DNA of 64,000 nucleotides from Comamonas terrae (GCF_001544075.1 NZ_BCNT01000001.1:646386-710385); one strand, 5' to 3'; shown: positions 30,177-39,507, counted from the stretch's first letter. The notes: generated by a model from the sequence alone, not told the origin. Numbers and translations are program-made.

Positions 30177-30845
30177 TCAGCGCGCCAGATCCTCGAGCCA
30201 CTGCATGCTGGCCCGCAGCTCCTCGGGCCGGATCTCGTGGGCACCCGGATATTCCTGGTAGCAGAGGTTCAAGGGCAGGCGCTTGGCCCGGTCGCGGATG
30301 GCGTGGGCGCTGGTCAGCGGGATCACATTGTCGTAGGTGCCGTGGCTGACCCACAGGGATTTTCCGGCCAGCGCGGCATCGGGCGCCTGCTGCGGCAGCA
30401 CCTCGGGCAGCAGGCGGCTATGCCAGGCCATGGCGGCGCGCAGGGTCTGCGGCTGCGTGAGCAGCTGGCTCAGCGCCATGATGCCGCCCTGGCTGAAGCC
30501 GCCCACGACCACGCGTCCGGACGGAATGTCCAGCAGCCGTGCGGCCTGCTCCACGGCCTGCTGCACCAGCTTGCGCGCCTGCTGCTCTTGTTGCACATCG
30601 ATATGGCGCGTGCCGTCGGCATCCACCGTGAACTGGAACCAGGCATAGGCCCCCGGCCCCATGACAAACGGCGCGCGCAGGCTGATCACATGGAACTGCG
30701 CCGGCACGAACGGCGCGAGGCCCATCAGGTCGTGCTCGTTGCTGCCCACGCCGTGCATGAGCACCAGCAGCCAGGGTGCGCGGCCCGGCTCCGGCTCGGC
30801 CGGCCGCTCCAGAAAGCTCAGTGACAAATCGGTAATGGCAATCAT
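30177..30845 (-). CDS. Phospholipase/carboxylesterase family hydrolase
   Basis: 222 residues from ATG 30845 with an AAGGAA site 7 nt before it. Alpha/beta hydrolase fold: LLVLMHGVGSNEHDL (oxyanion-side loop), nucleophile elbow VVGGFSQGGIMAL, Asp in VSHGTYDNVIPL and His in YPGAHEIRPEEL. This matches the YpfH/Est carboxylesterase family (abhydrolase 2) that acts on short acyl esters. Its stop lies 8 nt from the convergent SMR gene's stop. No partner gene suggests a specific substrate. Confidence 0.9.
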   Translation of the reverse strand: MIAITDLSLSFLERPAEPEPGRAPWLLVLMHGVGSNEHDLMGLAPFVPAQFHVISLRAPFVMGPGAYAWFQFTVDADGTRHIDVQQEQQARKLVQQAVEQAARLLDIPSGRVVVGGFSQGGIMALSQLLTQPQTLRAAMAWHSRLLPEVLPQQAPDAALAGKSLWVSHGTYDNVIPLTSAHAIRDRAKRLPLNLCYQEYPGAHEIRPEELRASMQWLEDLAR

Positions 30846-30901
30846 GGCGGTTTCCTTGCATATCCGGGGCATGGGCAGATTCATCTTCAAAAACGACTTC
30901 A

Positions 30902-30940
30902 GCGCTTTGCAGGAAAGCGCGAGCCGCTATCAAAACTGAA
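30902..30940 (+). repeat. Dispersed intergenic repeat, copy 3, with hairpin
   Basis: A 7-bp hairpin (GCGCTTT / AAAGCGC, 5-nt loop at 30902-30920) runs straight into the core AAGCGCGAGCCGCTATCAAA. This is the most complete member of the family in the window. Confidence 0.6.
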
Positions 30941-31065
30941 TATACCCATGCCGCAATGGCCCTATTGTGCAGGCCGGCCTCGCCTTTGGCATGCCAGCCT
31001 GCGGCGCTGAAGCCTGTCCCCGGATGCCGCGGCCGGTCATGTACGGCCTACGCCCGCCGCGTCGC

Positions 31066-31476
31066 TCACCAGTCGCGCGGTCGTCCGCGCAAGGCCTTGG
31101 TCGCGCCGCGCAGGCTTTTGCCCTGCAGGCGCCGCTGCTGGGAAGCCCAGGTGGGCCGGGTGGCCTTGCGCGGACGCGGCGGCGCAGCCACGCTGGCCAC
31201 CAGGGCGTTGAGCCGCTGCAAGGCATCCCAGAGGTTGTGCTCCTGCGTGCGGAATTTCTGCGCCTTGATCACGACCACACCTTCGCCGGTGATGCGCCCA
31301 TCGCCCAGGGCCAGCAGGCGCTGCTTGACATCGGCCGGCAGGCACGAGCCGGCGATATCGAAACGCAGGTGCACGGCGCTGGCCACCTTGTTCACATGCT
31401 GTCCGCCAGGCCCTTGCGAGCGCACGGCCGTCCATTGCACATCGTCCTCGGTCAGCTCCGGCAGCTCGGCCCTCAT
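31066..31476 (-). CDS. arfB: Peptidyl-tRNA hydrolase ArfB (ribosome rescue)
   Basis: 136 residues. The catalytic GGQ is at residues 24-26 within RSQGPGGQHVNKVASAVHLR. The C-terminus is a basic tail (LQGKSLRGATKALRGRPRDW) that enters the mRNA channel of stalled ribosomes. ArfB frees nascent chains on non-stop mRNAs and backs up tmRNA. The size is that of E. coli ArfB (140). Its start overlaps the stop of the upstream hydrolase by 4 nt, so the two are co-translated. Confidence 0.95.
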   Translation of the reverse strand: MRAELPELTEDDVQWTAVRSQGPGGQHVNKVASAVHLRFDIAGSCLPADVKQRLLALGDGRITGEGVVVIKAQKFRTQEHNLWDALQRLNALVASVAAPPRPRKATRPTWASQQRRLQGKSLRGATKALRGRPRDW

Positions 31477-32288
31477 GGCTGCCGCCCTTGGTGCGCAGGG
31501 TGCGCCAGCGCTGCGAGCAAAGCCGCGGCAAAGGCCCGGGGCTTTTCATGCTGCACCCAGTGTCCGGCACCGGGTATCTCCTGCCAGTGCACCCGCCCGC
31601 CGGTCTGGAGCATCAGCTTTTCCTGCAAGGCCTGCATGCGGCCTGCGTACAGCGGGTCATGCTCGCCGTAGATCGCCGCCACCGGGCCCGGTATCCGGGC
31701 CAGCGCCCGCGCCAGGATATCGGTCTGCGACAGGCGCCGGCGCGGCAGCCGGTCGCGCGCCACATTGTGCGCATGCAGAGCCAGCGTGGCGTCATCGATC
31801 AGCGCCGCGTCATGCAGCATCAGCGCCTGCAGGTTGTAGCGGTGCGCCTGCATCTGTGCGTCCGTCGTCGCCAGATGGCGCCAGCCCTTGAGCCGCACGG
31901 CCCGCCCGTCGGACAGGCCCATGCCCGGCGCCCCCACCAGCACCAGCCGGCGCGCGAGTGACGGATACTCGGCGGCCAGCATGCCGGCCGTCATGCCGCC
32001 GAACGAAAAGCCGACGAGGTCGCAGACCGGTCCGCCTGCGCAGTCACCCAGCAATTGCCGTATGCCCCGGGCCAGCGGCGCCAGCATGCTGTCCGCATCG
32101 GTGCCGCCGGGGACAAGGTCGGAATCGCCAAAGCCCGGCAGATCGGGCAACCACAGCGCATGGCCGGCCTGCACCAGCGGCTCTATGGCACGCAGCCAGT
32201 GCGTCCAGCTGCCGCTGCCGCCGTGCAGCAGCACCAATGGCAGGCCGTGCGCCTTGCCGTCGGCGGGCTTCCAGCCATGCCAGACCAT
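31473..32288 (-). CDS. Alpha/beta hydrolase
   Basis: 271 residues of the abhydrolase 1 fold. VLLHGGSGSWTHWLRAI gives the oxyanion loop, LVGFSFGGMTAGMLA the Ser nucleophile and GAGHWVQHEKP the His. The acid is probably the Asp in YGEHDPLYAG. The closest look-alikes are esterases and peroxidase-type hydrolases of aromatic degradation, but no substrate can be assigned. It is coupled to arfB by a 4-nt overlap, which is likely operon convenience rather than a functional tie. Confidence 0.85.
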   Translation of the reverse strand: MVWHGWKPADGKAHGLPLVLLHGGSGSWTHWLRAIEPLVQAGHALWLPDLPGFGDSDLVPGGTDADSMLAPLARGIRQLLGDCAGGPVCDLVGFSFGGMTAGMLAAEYPSLARRLVLVGAPGMGLSDGRAVRLKGWRHLATTDAQMQAHRYNLQALMLHDAALIDDATLALHAHNVARDRLPRRRLSQTDILARALARIPGPVAAIYGEHDPLYAGRMQALQEKLMLQTGGRVHWQEIPGAGHWVQHEKPRAFAAALLAALAHPAHQGRQP

Positions 32289-32479
32289 ATGACCGCCGCC
32301 ATCGCCCAGAGGCGTCAGTACACGGCAGGCCTGTGCCTCCAGCGCCGCAGCCTCGAGGGGCTGTCTGCCCCCGTCCTGTACACGGCTATCGCCGTCCGTG
32401 CCTGCAGTGGATTTCTGGAAATTTGTCAGACGTTTCTCTCAAAGTTACCGAGATTTACGAAAACAGGAGCAGTCCCACC

Positions 32480-32923
32480 TTACCAGGCGGCCACTGCATC
32501 GATGGCCAGCCTGTAACCTGCCACACCGAAGCCGCACATGACGGCGCGCGCAGCCGCGGCCAGATAGGAATGGTGGCGAAAGCTCTCGCGCGCATGCACA
32601 TTGCTGATGTGCAGCTCCACCAGCGGCACGCCGGTGCCCTTGACGGCATCCAGCAGGGCCACGCTGGTATGGGTATAGGCTGCGGCATTCATCACCACTG
32701 CGGCCAGGCCGCCCTGCGCATGGATGCGGCCGGCTTCATGGATCCAGTCCACCAGCTCCCCTTCATGGTTGCTCTGGCGGAACTCCAACGTCAACCCATG
32801 GCGCTGACAGGCCTGTTCGCACAGCTGGCGCACGTCGTCCAGCGTCGCCGAACCGTAGATCGCGGGCTCGCGCATCCCCAGCAGGTTCAGGTTGGGGCCA
32901 TTCAGCACATAGACGGTTTTCAC
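32480..32923 (-). CDS. aroQ: 3-dehydroquinate dehydratase, type II
   Basis: 147 residues, standard size. It removes water from 3-dehydroquinate in the shikimate pathway. [18 protein letters not shown] at residues 7-24 carries the Asn and Tyr of the active site. [19 protein letters not shown] near 102 carries the His and Arg. It forms dodecamers in known members. In many betaproteobacteria aroQ is followed by accB and accC; here no biotin carboxylase genes follow, so the gene is alone. Confidence 0.97.
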   Translation of the reverse strand: MKTVYVLNGPNLNLLGMREPAIYGSATLDDVRQLCEQACQRHGLTLEFRQSNHEGELVDWIHEAGRIHAQGGLAAVVMNAAAYTHTSVALLDAVKGTGVPLVELHISNVHARESFRHHSYLAAAARAVMCGFGVAGYRLAIDAVAAW

Positions 32924-32989
32924 GGGCTTGCTCTCCAGGTTGATGACTGGCGTGCATTATGCGAGCCCGCGCGCCCGCCACGGCGCAAT

Positions 32990-33013
32990 AAAAACGGCTG
33001 CCCTGGCAGCCGT
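32990..33013 (-). terminator. Intrinsic terminator after the Tyr/Pro-rich protein gene
   Basis: Arms ACGGCTGCC and GGCAGCCGT with a 2-nt loop. On the minus strand the stem is followed by TTTTT. It lies about 80 nt after the stop of the gene ending at 33095. Confidence 0.8.
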
Positions 33014-33094
33014 GATTCCAAACGGAGATGTTCCTGCGCCGCGCGGGCCGCCTCCTCATGCAGGAAGGCGCACCCGAGGCCGCGCATTCATGGC

Positions 33095-33442
33095 TCAGCG
33101 ATAGTAGCGGCCGCCGTGCCAATGGCGATGGCCATGGCGGTAGTAGCCGTAGCCGGGGCCGGGCACCACCACGACAGGGGCCGGGCGGTATACGGGCGGC
33201 GCATAGTACACCGGTGCCGGAGGCGCATAGTAGACGGGCCGCGGCGCCACATAGACAGGAGCCGGCGCCACATACGGAGCGGCATACACGGGAGCACCCA
33301 CGGCCACGCCGGGCACGCCGATGCCCACGGACAGGCTCACGCCACCGTGCGCCTGGGCAGCGCCGGCAGCCATCAAACCTGCTGCGGCCAGCGCACCAGC
33401 ACCCAGCAGTTTTGCAATCCACGCAGAAGTTGCTTTGATCAT
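33095..33442 (-). CDS. Secreted Tyr/Pro/Val-rich small protein with His-rich tail
   Basis: 115 residues. A clear signal peptide (WIAKLLGAGALAAAGLMAAG then AAQAHGG) should be cut after AQA. The mature part repeats PVYVAP / PVYYAPP units between residues 50 and 90 and ends in a Tyr/His/Arg-rich segment (YYRHGHRHWHGG). Such small proteins are widespread in Burkholderiales and have no proven role; envelope or metal-binding roles are guesses. ATG 33442 has GGAGAG upstream. A terminator follows, so it is a single-gene unit. Confidence 0.8.
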   Translation of the reverse strand: MIKATSAWIAKLLGAGALAAAGLMAAGAAQAHGGVSLSVGIGVPGVAVGAPVYAAPYVAPAPVYVAPRPVYYAPPAPVYYAPPVYRPAPVVVVPGPGYGYYRHGHRHWHGGRYYR

Positions 33443-33639
33443 TGCCAACTCTCCTCTAATTTTCGAAATGCCCGTGGGGCCCGGCCTGGCTGCTTACGCT
33501 CTGCACACCGGCCCTGACGATACAACGCATGAGACGGCCGTTAGGATGGCATGAATTGCGAGGAACTTTGTGTCCAAATGCTGCACCGCTGTGTCCACCC
33601 GTAAACGCGAGGGCATGGCAGGGCGCCTAAAATGGCGCG

Positions 33640-35457
33640 ATGAGCTCTGCTGACGCCTCCCAAAACACCAATGCCGCTGCCGAAGCGGTCAAGCCCACCA
33701 ACTTCCTGCGCCAGATCATCGAATCGGACCTGGACAAGGGTACCTACGCCCAGCGCCACTGGGGCGGCACGCCCGGCGACGCCCAGCACCACCAGCAGGG
33801 CCAGGTGGACGAAGCCCGCATCCGCACCCGCTTTCCGCCCGAGCCCAATGGCTACCTGCATGTGGGCCATGCCAAGTCCATCTGCCTGAACTTCGGCCTG
33901 GCGCGCGACTTCGGCGGCGTGTGCCACCTGCGCTTTGACGACACCAACCCGGAAAAGGAAGACCAGGAATATGTGGACAGCATCATCGATGCCGTCCAAT
34001 GGCTGGGCTTCGACTGGAAGGATCCGGACGGCCACGAGAACCTGTACTTCGCCAGCAACTACTTCGACTTCATGCACCGCTGCGCGGTCTACCTGATCGA
34101 ACAGGGTCTGGCCTACGTGGACGAGCAGTCGGCCGAGGAGATGAAGGCCAACCGCGGCGACTTCACCCGCCCCGGCGTGAACAGCCCGTTCCGCGACCGC
34201 ACGGTGGCCGAGAACCTGCAGCGCTTTGCCGACATGAAGGATGGCAAGCTGGCCGACGGCGCCGCCGTGCTGCGTGCCAAGATCGACATGGCCTCGCCCA
34301 ACATCAACCTGCGCGATCCGGCCATCTACCGCGTGCGCCACGCCGAGCACCACAACACCGGCAGCAAGTGGTGCATCTATCCGATGTACACCTTTGCGCA
34401 CCCGATCGAGGATGCGTACGAGCACATCACCCACTCGATCTGCACGCTGGAATTCGAGGACCAGCGCCCGTTCTACGACTGGCTGCTGGACCACCTGCGC
34501 GCCGGCGGCCTGATCGATGCGCCCCAGCCGCGCCAGTACGAGTTCTCGCGCCTGAACCTGACCTACGTGATCACCAGCAAGCGCAAGCTCAAGCACCTGG
34601 TGGACAACCACTTCGTGGCCGGCTGGGACGATCCGCGCATGCCCACCGTCGTCGGCATGCGCCGCCGCGGCTACACACCGGCGTCCATCCGCAATTTCTG
34701 CGAGCGCATCGGCGTGACCAAGGATTACGCCTGGATCGACTACGGCACGCTGGACGGCTGCCTGCGCGAGGACCTGGAGAACCAGGCCCATCGCGCCATG
34801 GTGGTGCTGGAGCCGGTGAAGCTGGAGCTGACCAACTGGGCCGAGGTGTTCGGCAGCGCCGATCACCTGGAGCAGTGCGCTTTGCCCGCCCTGCCCCACC
34901 ACGCCGAAGGCGAGAACGTTCCGGAGCGCCATTTCACGCTGGGCCGCGAAGTCTGGATCGAGCGCGAGGACTTCGCCGAAGTGCCGCCCAAGGGCTACAA
35001 GCGGCTGTTCCCGGGCAACAAGGTGCGCCTCAAGGGCGGCTACGTGATCGAGTGCACGGGCTGCGAGAAGGATGCAGACGGCAACGTGACCAAGGTGCTG
35101 GCCACCGTGGTGCCCGACACCAAGAGCGGCACCCCCGGCGCCGACAGCGTCAAGGTCAAGGCCGCCATCACCTGGGTGGGCGTGGCCGATGGCCTGCAGG
35201 CCGAGGTGCGCCTCTACGACCGCCTGTTCACCGATCCCCAGCCCGATGCAGGCGGCAAGGATTTCCTGGCCCTGCTCAATCCGGACAGCCTCAAGATCGT
35301 GACGGCCTATGTGGAGCCTTCGCTGAAATCCGCCCGGCCCGACGATAAATACCAGTTTGAGCGCTTTGGCTATTTCGTGGCCGATCGCAAGGACCACCGC
35401 AGCGACAAGCCGGTATTCAACAAAATCACCGGCCTCAAGGATTCCTGGGGCAAATAG
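33640..35457 (+). CDS. glnS: Glutaminyl-tRNA synthetase
   Basis: 605 residues. Class I motifs: HIGH variant in PPEPNGYLHVGHAKSICLNF near residue 67, and the KMSKS region as VITSKRKLKHLV near 308. The fold then continues into the two beta-barrel anticodon domains, ending NKPVFNKITGLKDSWGK. It is about 50 residues longer than the E. coli enzyme (554), mainly from an N-terminal stretch and an insertion. It is a single gene followed by a good terminator. Confidence 0.97.
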   Translation: MSSADASQNTNAAAEAVKPTNFLRQIIESDLDKGTYAQRHWGGTPGDAQHHQQGQVDEARIRTRFPPEPNGYLHVGHAKSICLNFGLARDFGGVCHLRFDDTNPEKEDQEYVDSIIDAVQWLGFDWKDPDGHENLYFASNYFDFMHRCAVYLIEQGLAYVDEQSAEEMKANRGDFTRPGVNSPFRDRTVAENLQRFADMKDGKLADGAAVLRAKIDMASPNINLRDPAIYRVRHAEHHNTGSKWCIYPMYTFAHPIEDAYEHITHSICTLEFEDQRPFYDWLLDHLRAGGLIDAPQPRQYEFSRLNLTYVITSKRKLKHLVDNHFVAGWDDPRMPTVVGMRRRGYTPASIRNFCERIGVTKDYAWIDYGTLDGCLREDLENQAHRAMVVLEPVKLELTNWAEVFGSADHLEQCALPALPHHAEGENVPERHFTLGREVWIEREDFAEVPPKGYKRLFPGNKVRLKGGYVIECTGCEKDADGNVTKVLATVVPDTKSGTPGADSVKVKAAITWVGVADGLQAEVRLYDRLFTDPQPDAGGKDFLALLNPDSLKIVTAYVEPSLKSARPDDKYQFERFGYFVADRKDHRSDKPVFNKITGLKDSWGK

Positions 35458-35490
35458 AAAACCCTTCCTCAGGTTCCAAACAATGCGAAA

Positions 35491-35515
35491 AGGCCGCCGT
35501 CATGGCGGCCTTTTT
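35491..35515 (+). terminator. Intrinsic terminator of glnS
   Basis: Arms AGGCCGCC and GGCGGCCT with a 5-nt loop, followed by TTTTCTTTT and preceded by AAAA. It lies 34 nt after the stop. Confidence 0.88.
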
Positions 35516-35596
35516 CTTTTCTGCCACTTCGAACAATCCCTTCGCGCTTCAGTCCGTCATTCGGGATATTTTTTTGCCTTGCAGCCCTTTGTGCCT

Positions 35597-35624
35597 GAGC
35601 GCCAGCAGCTATCAGTTTCAGTAG
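35597..35624 (+). repeat. Dispersed intergenic repeat, copy 4
   Basis: Core GAGCGCCAGCAGCTATCAGT followed by TTCAG. It shares 14 of 16 core positions with copy 5 at 37434. Confidence 0.55.
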
Positions 35625-35897
35625 TGCAAGGATTATGTGCGGCATTTTGAAAACAGCAGAGCATTCAAAGCAGCGCGCAATTTCACAAAAATTCACGCCA
35701 TGGGCCGGGGCTTTATTTCTGTATCCGGATATTTTTCCTAGAATCTGCGCTTTCCCGGGTGCGGGCCCGTCCAGAGAAAACCGCCTCAAAGCCGAATCGC
35801 TCCGGTCTCGCCTTGCTTATCTGCTTGCTCGCGCAGCTTGCTCGGTGGCCGGCCTTGCAGCCGCACCCCATCTTCCCCTACCTGAAGAAAGACTTTC

Positions 35898-37313
35898 ATG
35901 AATAAAAAAGCAGGCGCAGGCATTGCCGCCGCAGCCGTGGTCGTCGTCGCGGGAGTCCTCGGCACCAGCTATTACATGGGCGGCAAGCTGGAACAGGGCT
36001 TCCAGGATGCAGCGGCCAAATGGAGCCGCGACGGCCTGAAAATCCAGGTCCTGAGCTACGAGCGCGGCACGTTCACCTCGACCGCCAAGACGGTCTGGAC
36101 CTACGAACGGGGTGGCGAGGACGAGCCCCTGCAGTTCACGGCCGACCACCAGATCAGCCACGGCCCGCTGCCGCGCGGCCATGCCGCCGAAGTGCATACC
36201 CTGTTTCGCCTGCCCGACGATGCCGGCGAGGACCTGAAGGCCGCTCTCGCCGGCCGTGCGCCTGTGGAGCTGACCACCAAGGTGGGCTGGACGCGCAGCA
36301 CCTCGAACCTGATGACTTCGCCGGTGGTGACCGGCAAGATCGAAGGCTCCGACCTCAACTGGGGCGGCATGAAGATCGAGTGGGACATGCCCGCCGACAT
36401 GAAGGCCGCCAAGGGCACGGCCAGCTTTCCTTCGCTGCAGTTCAAGGGCAGCGAAGGCGGCAGCATGGCCATGGAAAGCGCCACCATGCGCTTCGACCTG
36501 AAGCAGCCCCAGGGCCAGCAGTTCTGGACCGGCCCGTTCGCGGTGTCGCTGGCCAAGCTCGCGGCCCAGCCCGAGGACGCGGACAAGCTGCCCTCCTTTG
36601 TGCAGGACCTGAGCCTCGACACCGACACCGTGCTCCAGAACGACGTGGTGGAGGTCACCATCAAGGGCGGCATCAAGAGCGCCCAGCTGGAGGACCGCAA
36701 GGCCGACGACCTGGCGCTGGAAGTGGCCTTCCACAACATCGATTCGGCCTGGATCAACCAGGCCATGGAGCTGGGCCAACGCAGGCGCGCCGCCATGGCT
36801 GAAGGCGAAGAGTCCGAAGAAGCACAAGCGGAGGACGACGACCTGCGCAATGCCCTGATGAAGGGCATGACACAGGCCCTGGCCCGCAAGCCCGAGATCG
36901 AGATCAAGCGCCTGGCCATGCGCACCAAGGACGGCGTGAGCGAACTCGGCGCCGCATTCAAGTACCAGGGCGATGGCTCCAACATGAGCACGCTGTTCAA
37001 GGACCTCAAGCTCAGCCTCCATGCCCAGCTGCCCAAGGCCGTGATGGAGGACCTGATCGGCCAGCGTGCGCGCCGCTCCTATCTGGCCCTGGTGGAGGAC
37101 AGCGAGCAGGAGTTCGACAAGGAGGAACTGGACACGGCCATCCAGGCCAATGTGAAGGAACAGATGGACGCCCTGCTGGAGCGGGGCGTGTTCGAGGACA
37201 AGGCCGGCATCATGACCACGCAGATGCAGTTCGAGAACGGCGAGATCAAGGTCAACGGCAAGCCGCTGGACACCCTGGACGCGGCCACGCTCATGGGCTC
37301 GATGGCCGAATGA
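35898..37313 (+). CDS. DUF945 (YdgA-like) protein
   Basis: 471 residues. A single N-terminal hydrophobic segment (AGIAAAAVVVVAGVLGTSYY) acts as signal or anchor. The remainder is a long beta-rich and helical domain typical of DUF945/YdgA, with FQDAAAKWSRDGLKIQVLSY near the start and KVNGKPLDTLDAATLMG near the end. The family is linked to motility or envelope traits in enterics, but no reaction is known. An inserted acidic run (EGEESEEAQAEDDD) sits near residue 305. It is a single-gene unit with its own terminator. Confidence 0.85.
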   Translation: MNKKAGAGIAAAAVVVVAGVLGTSYYMGGKLEQGFQDAAAKWSRDGLKIQVLSYERGTFTSTAKTVWTYERGGEDEPLQFTADHQISHGPLPRGHAAEVHTLFRLPDDAGEDLKAALAGRAPVELTTKVGWTRSTSNLMTSPVVTGKIEGSDLNWGGMKIEWDMPADMKAAKGTASFPSLQFKGSEGGSMAMESATMRFDLKQPQGQQFWTGPFAVSLAKLAAQPEDADKLPSFVQDLSLDTDTVLQNDVVEVTIKGGIKSAQLEDRKADDLALEVAFHNIDSAWINQAMELGQRRRAAMAEGEESEEAQAEDDDLRNALMKGMTQALARKPEIEIKRLAMRTKDGVSELGAAFKYQGDGSNMSTLFKDLKLSLHAQLPKAVMEDLIGQRARRSYLALVEDSEQEFDKEELDTAIQANVKEQMDALLERGVFEDKAGIMTTQMQFENGEIKVNGKPLDTLDAATLMGSMAE

Positions 37314-37357
37314 TGTAGCCGCGTATCCGAAAGAGCTTCCCGCTCCTTCGCCCCGTC

Positions 37358-37383
37358 AAGGCCTGCCCCGTGCAGGCCTTTTT
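37358..37383 (+). terminator. Intrinsic terminator of the DUF945 gene
   Basis: Arms AAGGCCTGC and GCAGGCCTT with a 5-nt loop, followed by TTT, 45 nt after the stop. Confidence 0.85.
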
Positions 37384-37433
37384 CATGGCTTGCAAAGATT
37401 TCACTGTTTTTCGGCTGCAGCCCAATACCGTTC

Positions 37434-37461
37434 GGCGCCAGCCGCTATCAAAATCAGCTGA
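37434..37461 (+). repeat. Dispersed intergenic repeat, copy 5
   Basis: Core GGCGCCAGCCGCTATCAAAA followed by TCAG, in the gap between the DUF945 and DUF3300 genes. Confidence 0.55.
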
Positions 37462-37593
37462 CAAAACGCAGCCAGCCTGCAGCTACACGGTTACTTTGCT
37501 TACAACACTCTGTCAACAGCGGCTCAACACTGGCGTTAAAACAGCATCCGCCAAAGCACCGTGGTCCGCACGGCGCGGCGCAAGGAGCGTCAG

Positions 37594-39507
37594 ATGTCGC
37601 ATTTCCCCAGGAACCGGCCCCCGCTGCACAGGCAGCCCCACGGCAAGGCCATCCCTCGCTGGCGCCCGGGCATTGTTGCCCTGGCTGCCGCCATGGCACT
37701 GAGCGCCTGCAACGACAAGGATTCCCCCATCAAGGCGGACAATACGGCGGCGGCCCCCGCTCCGGCCACGGCGGCCGAGGCCGTGCAGCCGCAGCCAGCC
37801 GCCTATGTGCCTCCCGCCCCCGACGTGCTCTACCAGATGGTGGCGCCCATTGCGCTGTACCCCGACAAGCTGGTGGCCCAGATCCTGGCCGGAGCCACCT
37901 ATCCGGACCAGATCGGCGCCGCCGAAGCCTGGCTTGGCCAGAATCCCGGGCTTCAGAAAACCGCGCTGGCCAATGCCGTCAATGCCCAGAACTGGGATCC
38001 GTCCGTCAAATCGCTGACCCAGTTCCCGAATGTGCTGGAGCAGATGGCCTCCAACCTGCCCTGGACCACCGCCCTGGGCAAGGCTTACTACAACGATCCA
38101 TCGGATGTGATGAACGCCATACAGGTCATGCGCAACCGCGCCTACAAGGCCGGCACGCTCAAGACCTCCAAACAGCTCAGGGTCAACGTGGCCCCCACGC
38201 CCTCTGCCGTCGCCTATACGCCCGGAGCCCTGGCCACGCCGCTGCCCGAGCCGGTCATCGAGCCGCCGGAGCAGTACATCGAAATCGCCCCCTCGCAGGT
38301 GGACACCGTCTATGTTCCCCAGTACAACCCCGGCGTGGTCTACGGACAGCCGCTACCCGTGTATGGCGGTTACCGCTATGTGGAGGTTCCGCCGCCGGCG
38401 CCTGTGGTCGGCGTGCCCGTGATGGCCGGCCTGCTGGGCTTTGGTGCTGGCATTGTGCTGGCCGAATCCATGGACAGGCATCCCTCCTGGGGCTGGAACT
38501 CCTGGAACATGCACTGGGGCGACCCCGACAGGCGCTGGCAACATGGAGACCGCCCGCCGCCCCAGGCCCGCCCCGCCGTGGTCTACAACAACACCACCTA
38601 TGTATCGCAGTCGCGCACCGTGGTGCAGAACATTCGCCGCACGGACAACATCCAGGTGAACAACGTCTATGAAAACGGCGCAGGCGGACACGGGGCACGG
38701 CCAGCGCAGCCCCAGGCGGCGGCCGGCAGCTTCGCTCCGCAGCATGGACTGCCGCCGGGCGCCATGGCGGCAGGCGCAGCCGGAACCGTGGCCGGCACCG
38801 CGGCACTGGCGGCCGGCAGCCATGCCTTGATGAATCAGCGACAGCAGGCGCCGGGCATCCCCGCAAATCCGCCGCAGGGACGCCCCGGCTTTGCCCAGGG
38901 GCAAGGCCCATCGCCCGGCATGCCCCAAGCGCCCGGCGCCCATGCCTTCATGCCACCGCATGCGCTGCATGACCGCTCCGCCGCCGCCCATCCGGCAGGG
39001 CCTCAGGGGCCGCAGACCCAGGCCGCCATCGCGCAAAAGGCCCCGCTGCAGGCAGGTGAACAGCAGCAGGCCCAGATGCAGCAGCACTCCCAGGAACAGG
39101 CCCAGCGCCAACAGCAGATGCAGCAGCAGCGCGCTCAGGAACAGGCCCAGCGCCAGCAGCAGATGCAGCAGCAACGCGCTCAGGAGCAGGCCCAGCGCCA
39201 GCAGCAGATGCAGCAGCAGCGCGCCCAGGAGCAGGCCCTGCGCCAGCAGCAGATGCAGCAGCAGCGTGCCCAGGAACAGGCCCAGCGCCAGCAGCAGATG
39301 CAGCAGCAACGCGGCCAGGAACAGGCCCAGCGCCAGCAGCAGATGCAACAGCAGCGCGCCCAGGAGCAGGCCCAGCGCCAGCAGCAGATGCAGCAGCAAC
39401 GCGCCCAGGAGCAGGCCCAGCGCCAGCAGCACCAGGCCGAACAGCAGGCCCGCATGCAGGCGGCGCGCGCCGAAGCCCGCTCGCACGGGGAGCATGAGAG
39501 GCGCTGA
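37594..39507 (+). CDS. DUF3300 lipoprotein with Gln-rich 15-residue repeats
   Basis: 637 residues from ATG 37594 (AAGGAGCG before it). The signal ends in lipobox-like AMALSACNDK, so it is probably acylated. Residues 70-230 form the DUF3300 domain (LYQMVAPIALYPDKLVAQIL, GATYPDQIGAAEAWLGQN). A Val/Pro/Gly-rich and Trp-rich section follows. The C-terminal third is low complexity, with seven perfect or near-perfect copies of a 15-residue unit (EQAQRQQQMQQQRAQ). The function of DUF3300 is unknown. The Gln repeat probably forms a long helix reaching from the outer membrane. Confidence 0.87.
   Translation: MSHFPRNRPPLHRQPHGKAIPRWRPGIVALAAAMALSACNDKDSPIKADNTAAAPAPATAAEAVQPQPAAYVPPAPDVLYQMVAPIALYPDKLVAQILAGATYPDQIGAAEAWLGQNPGLQKTALANAVNAQNWDPSVKSLTQFPNVLEQMASNLPWTTALGKAYYNDPSDVMNAIQVMRNRAYKAGTLKTSKQLRVNVAPTPSAVAYTPGALATPLPEPVIEPPEQYIEIAPSQVDTVYVPQYNPGVVYGQPLPVYGGYRYVEVPPPAPVVGVPVMAGLLGFGAGIVLAESMDRHPSWGWNSWNMHWGDPDRRWQHGDRPPPQARPAVVYNNTTYVSQSRTVVQNIRRTDNIQVNNVYENGAGGHGARPAQPQAAAGSFAPQHGLPPGAMAAGAAGTVAGTAALAAGSHALMNQRQQAPGIPANPPQGRPGFAQGQGPSPGMPQAPGAHAFMPPHALHDRSAAAHPAGPQGPQTQAAIAQKAPLQAGEQQQAQMQQHSQEQAQRQQQMQQQRAQEQAQRQQQMQQQRAQEQAQRQQQMQQQRAQEQALRQQQMQQQRAQEQAQRQQQMQQQRGQEQAQRQQQMQQQRAQEQAQRQQQMQQQRAQEQAQRQQHQAEQQARMQAARAEARSHGEHERR
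39094..39408 (+). repeat. Tandem 45-bp repeat, seven copies, inside the DUF3300 gene
   Basis: Seven in-frame units of 45 bp, each encoding EQAQRQQQMQQQRAQ, with single changes in units 4 (AQR to ALR) and 5 (RAQ to RGQ). A partial eighth unit follows. Codon-level differences (CAG/CAA, GCT/GCC) show the units are not all recent copies. The number of units is likely to vary between strains. Confidence 0.92.

Larger units (their letters stand above)
35458..35897. other. Intergenic region with terminator and repeat copy 4
   Basis: 440 bp between glnS and the DUF945 gene. It holds the glnS terminator and a dispersed repeat at 35597-35624. A TAGAAT box at 35739-35744 is a possible -10 element for the next gene, without a clear -35. 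No convincing gene lies here. Confidence 0.6.

Noticed and set aside
33541..35397. 618-codon minus-strand open frame over glnS
   Set aside because: glnS carries intact class I motifs on the other strand; the antisense frame has no family likeness.
39094..39408. Tandem repeat considered as a CRISPR array
   Set aside because: Units are contiguous with no spacers and encode an in-frame peptide repeat.
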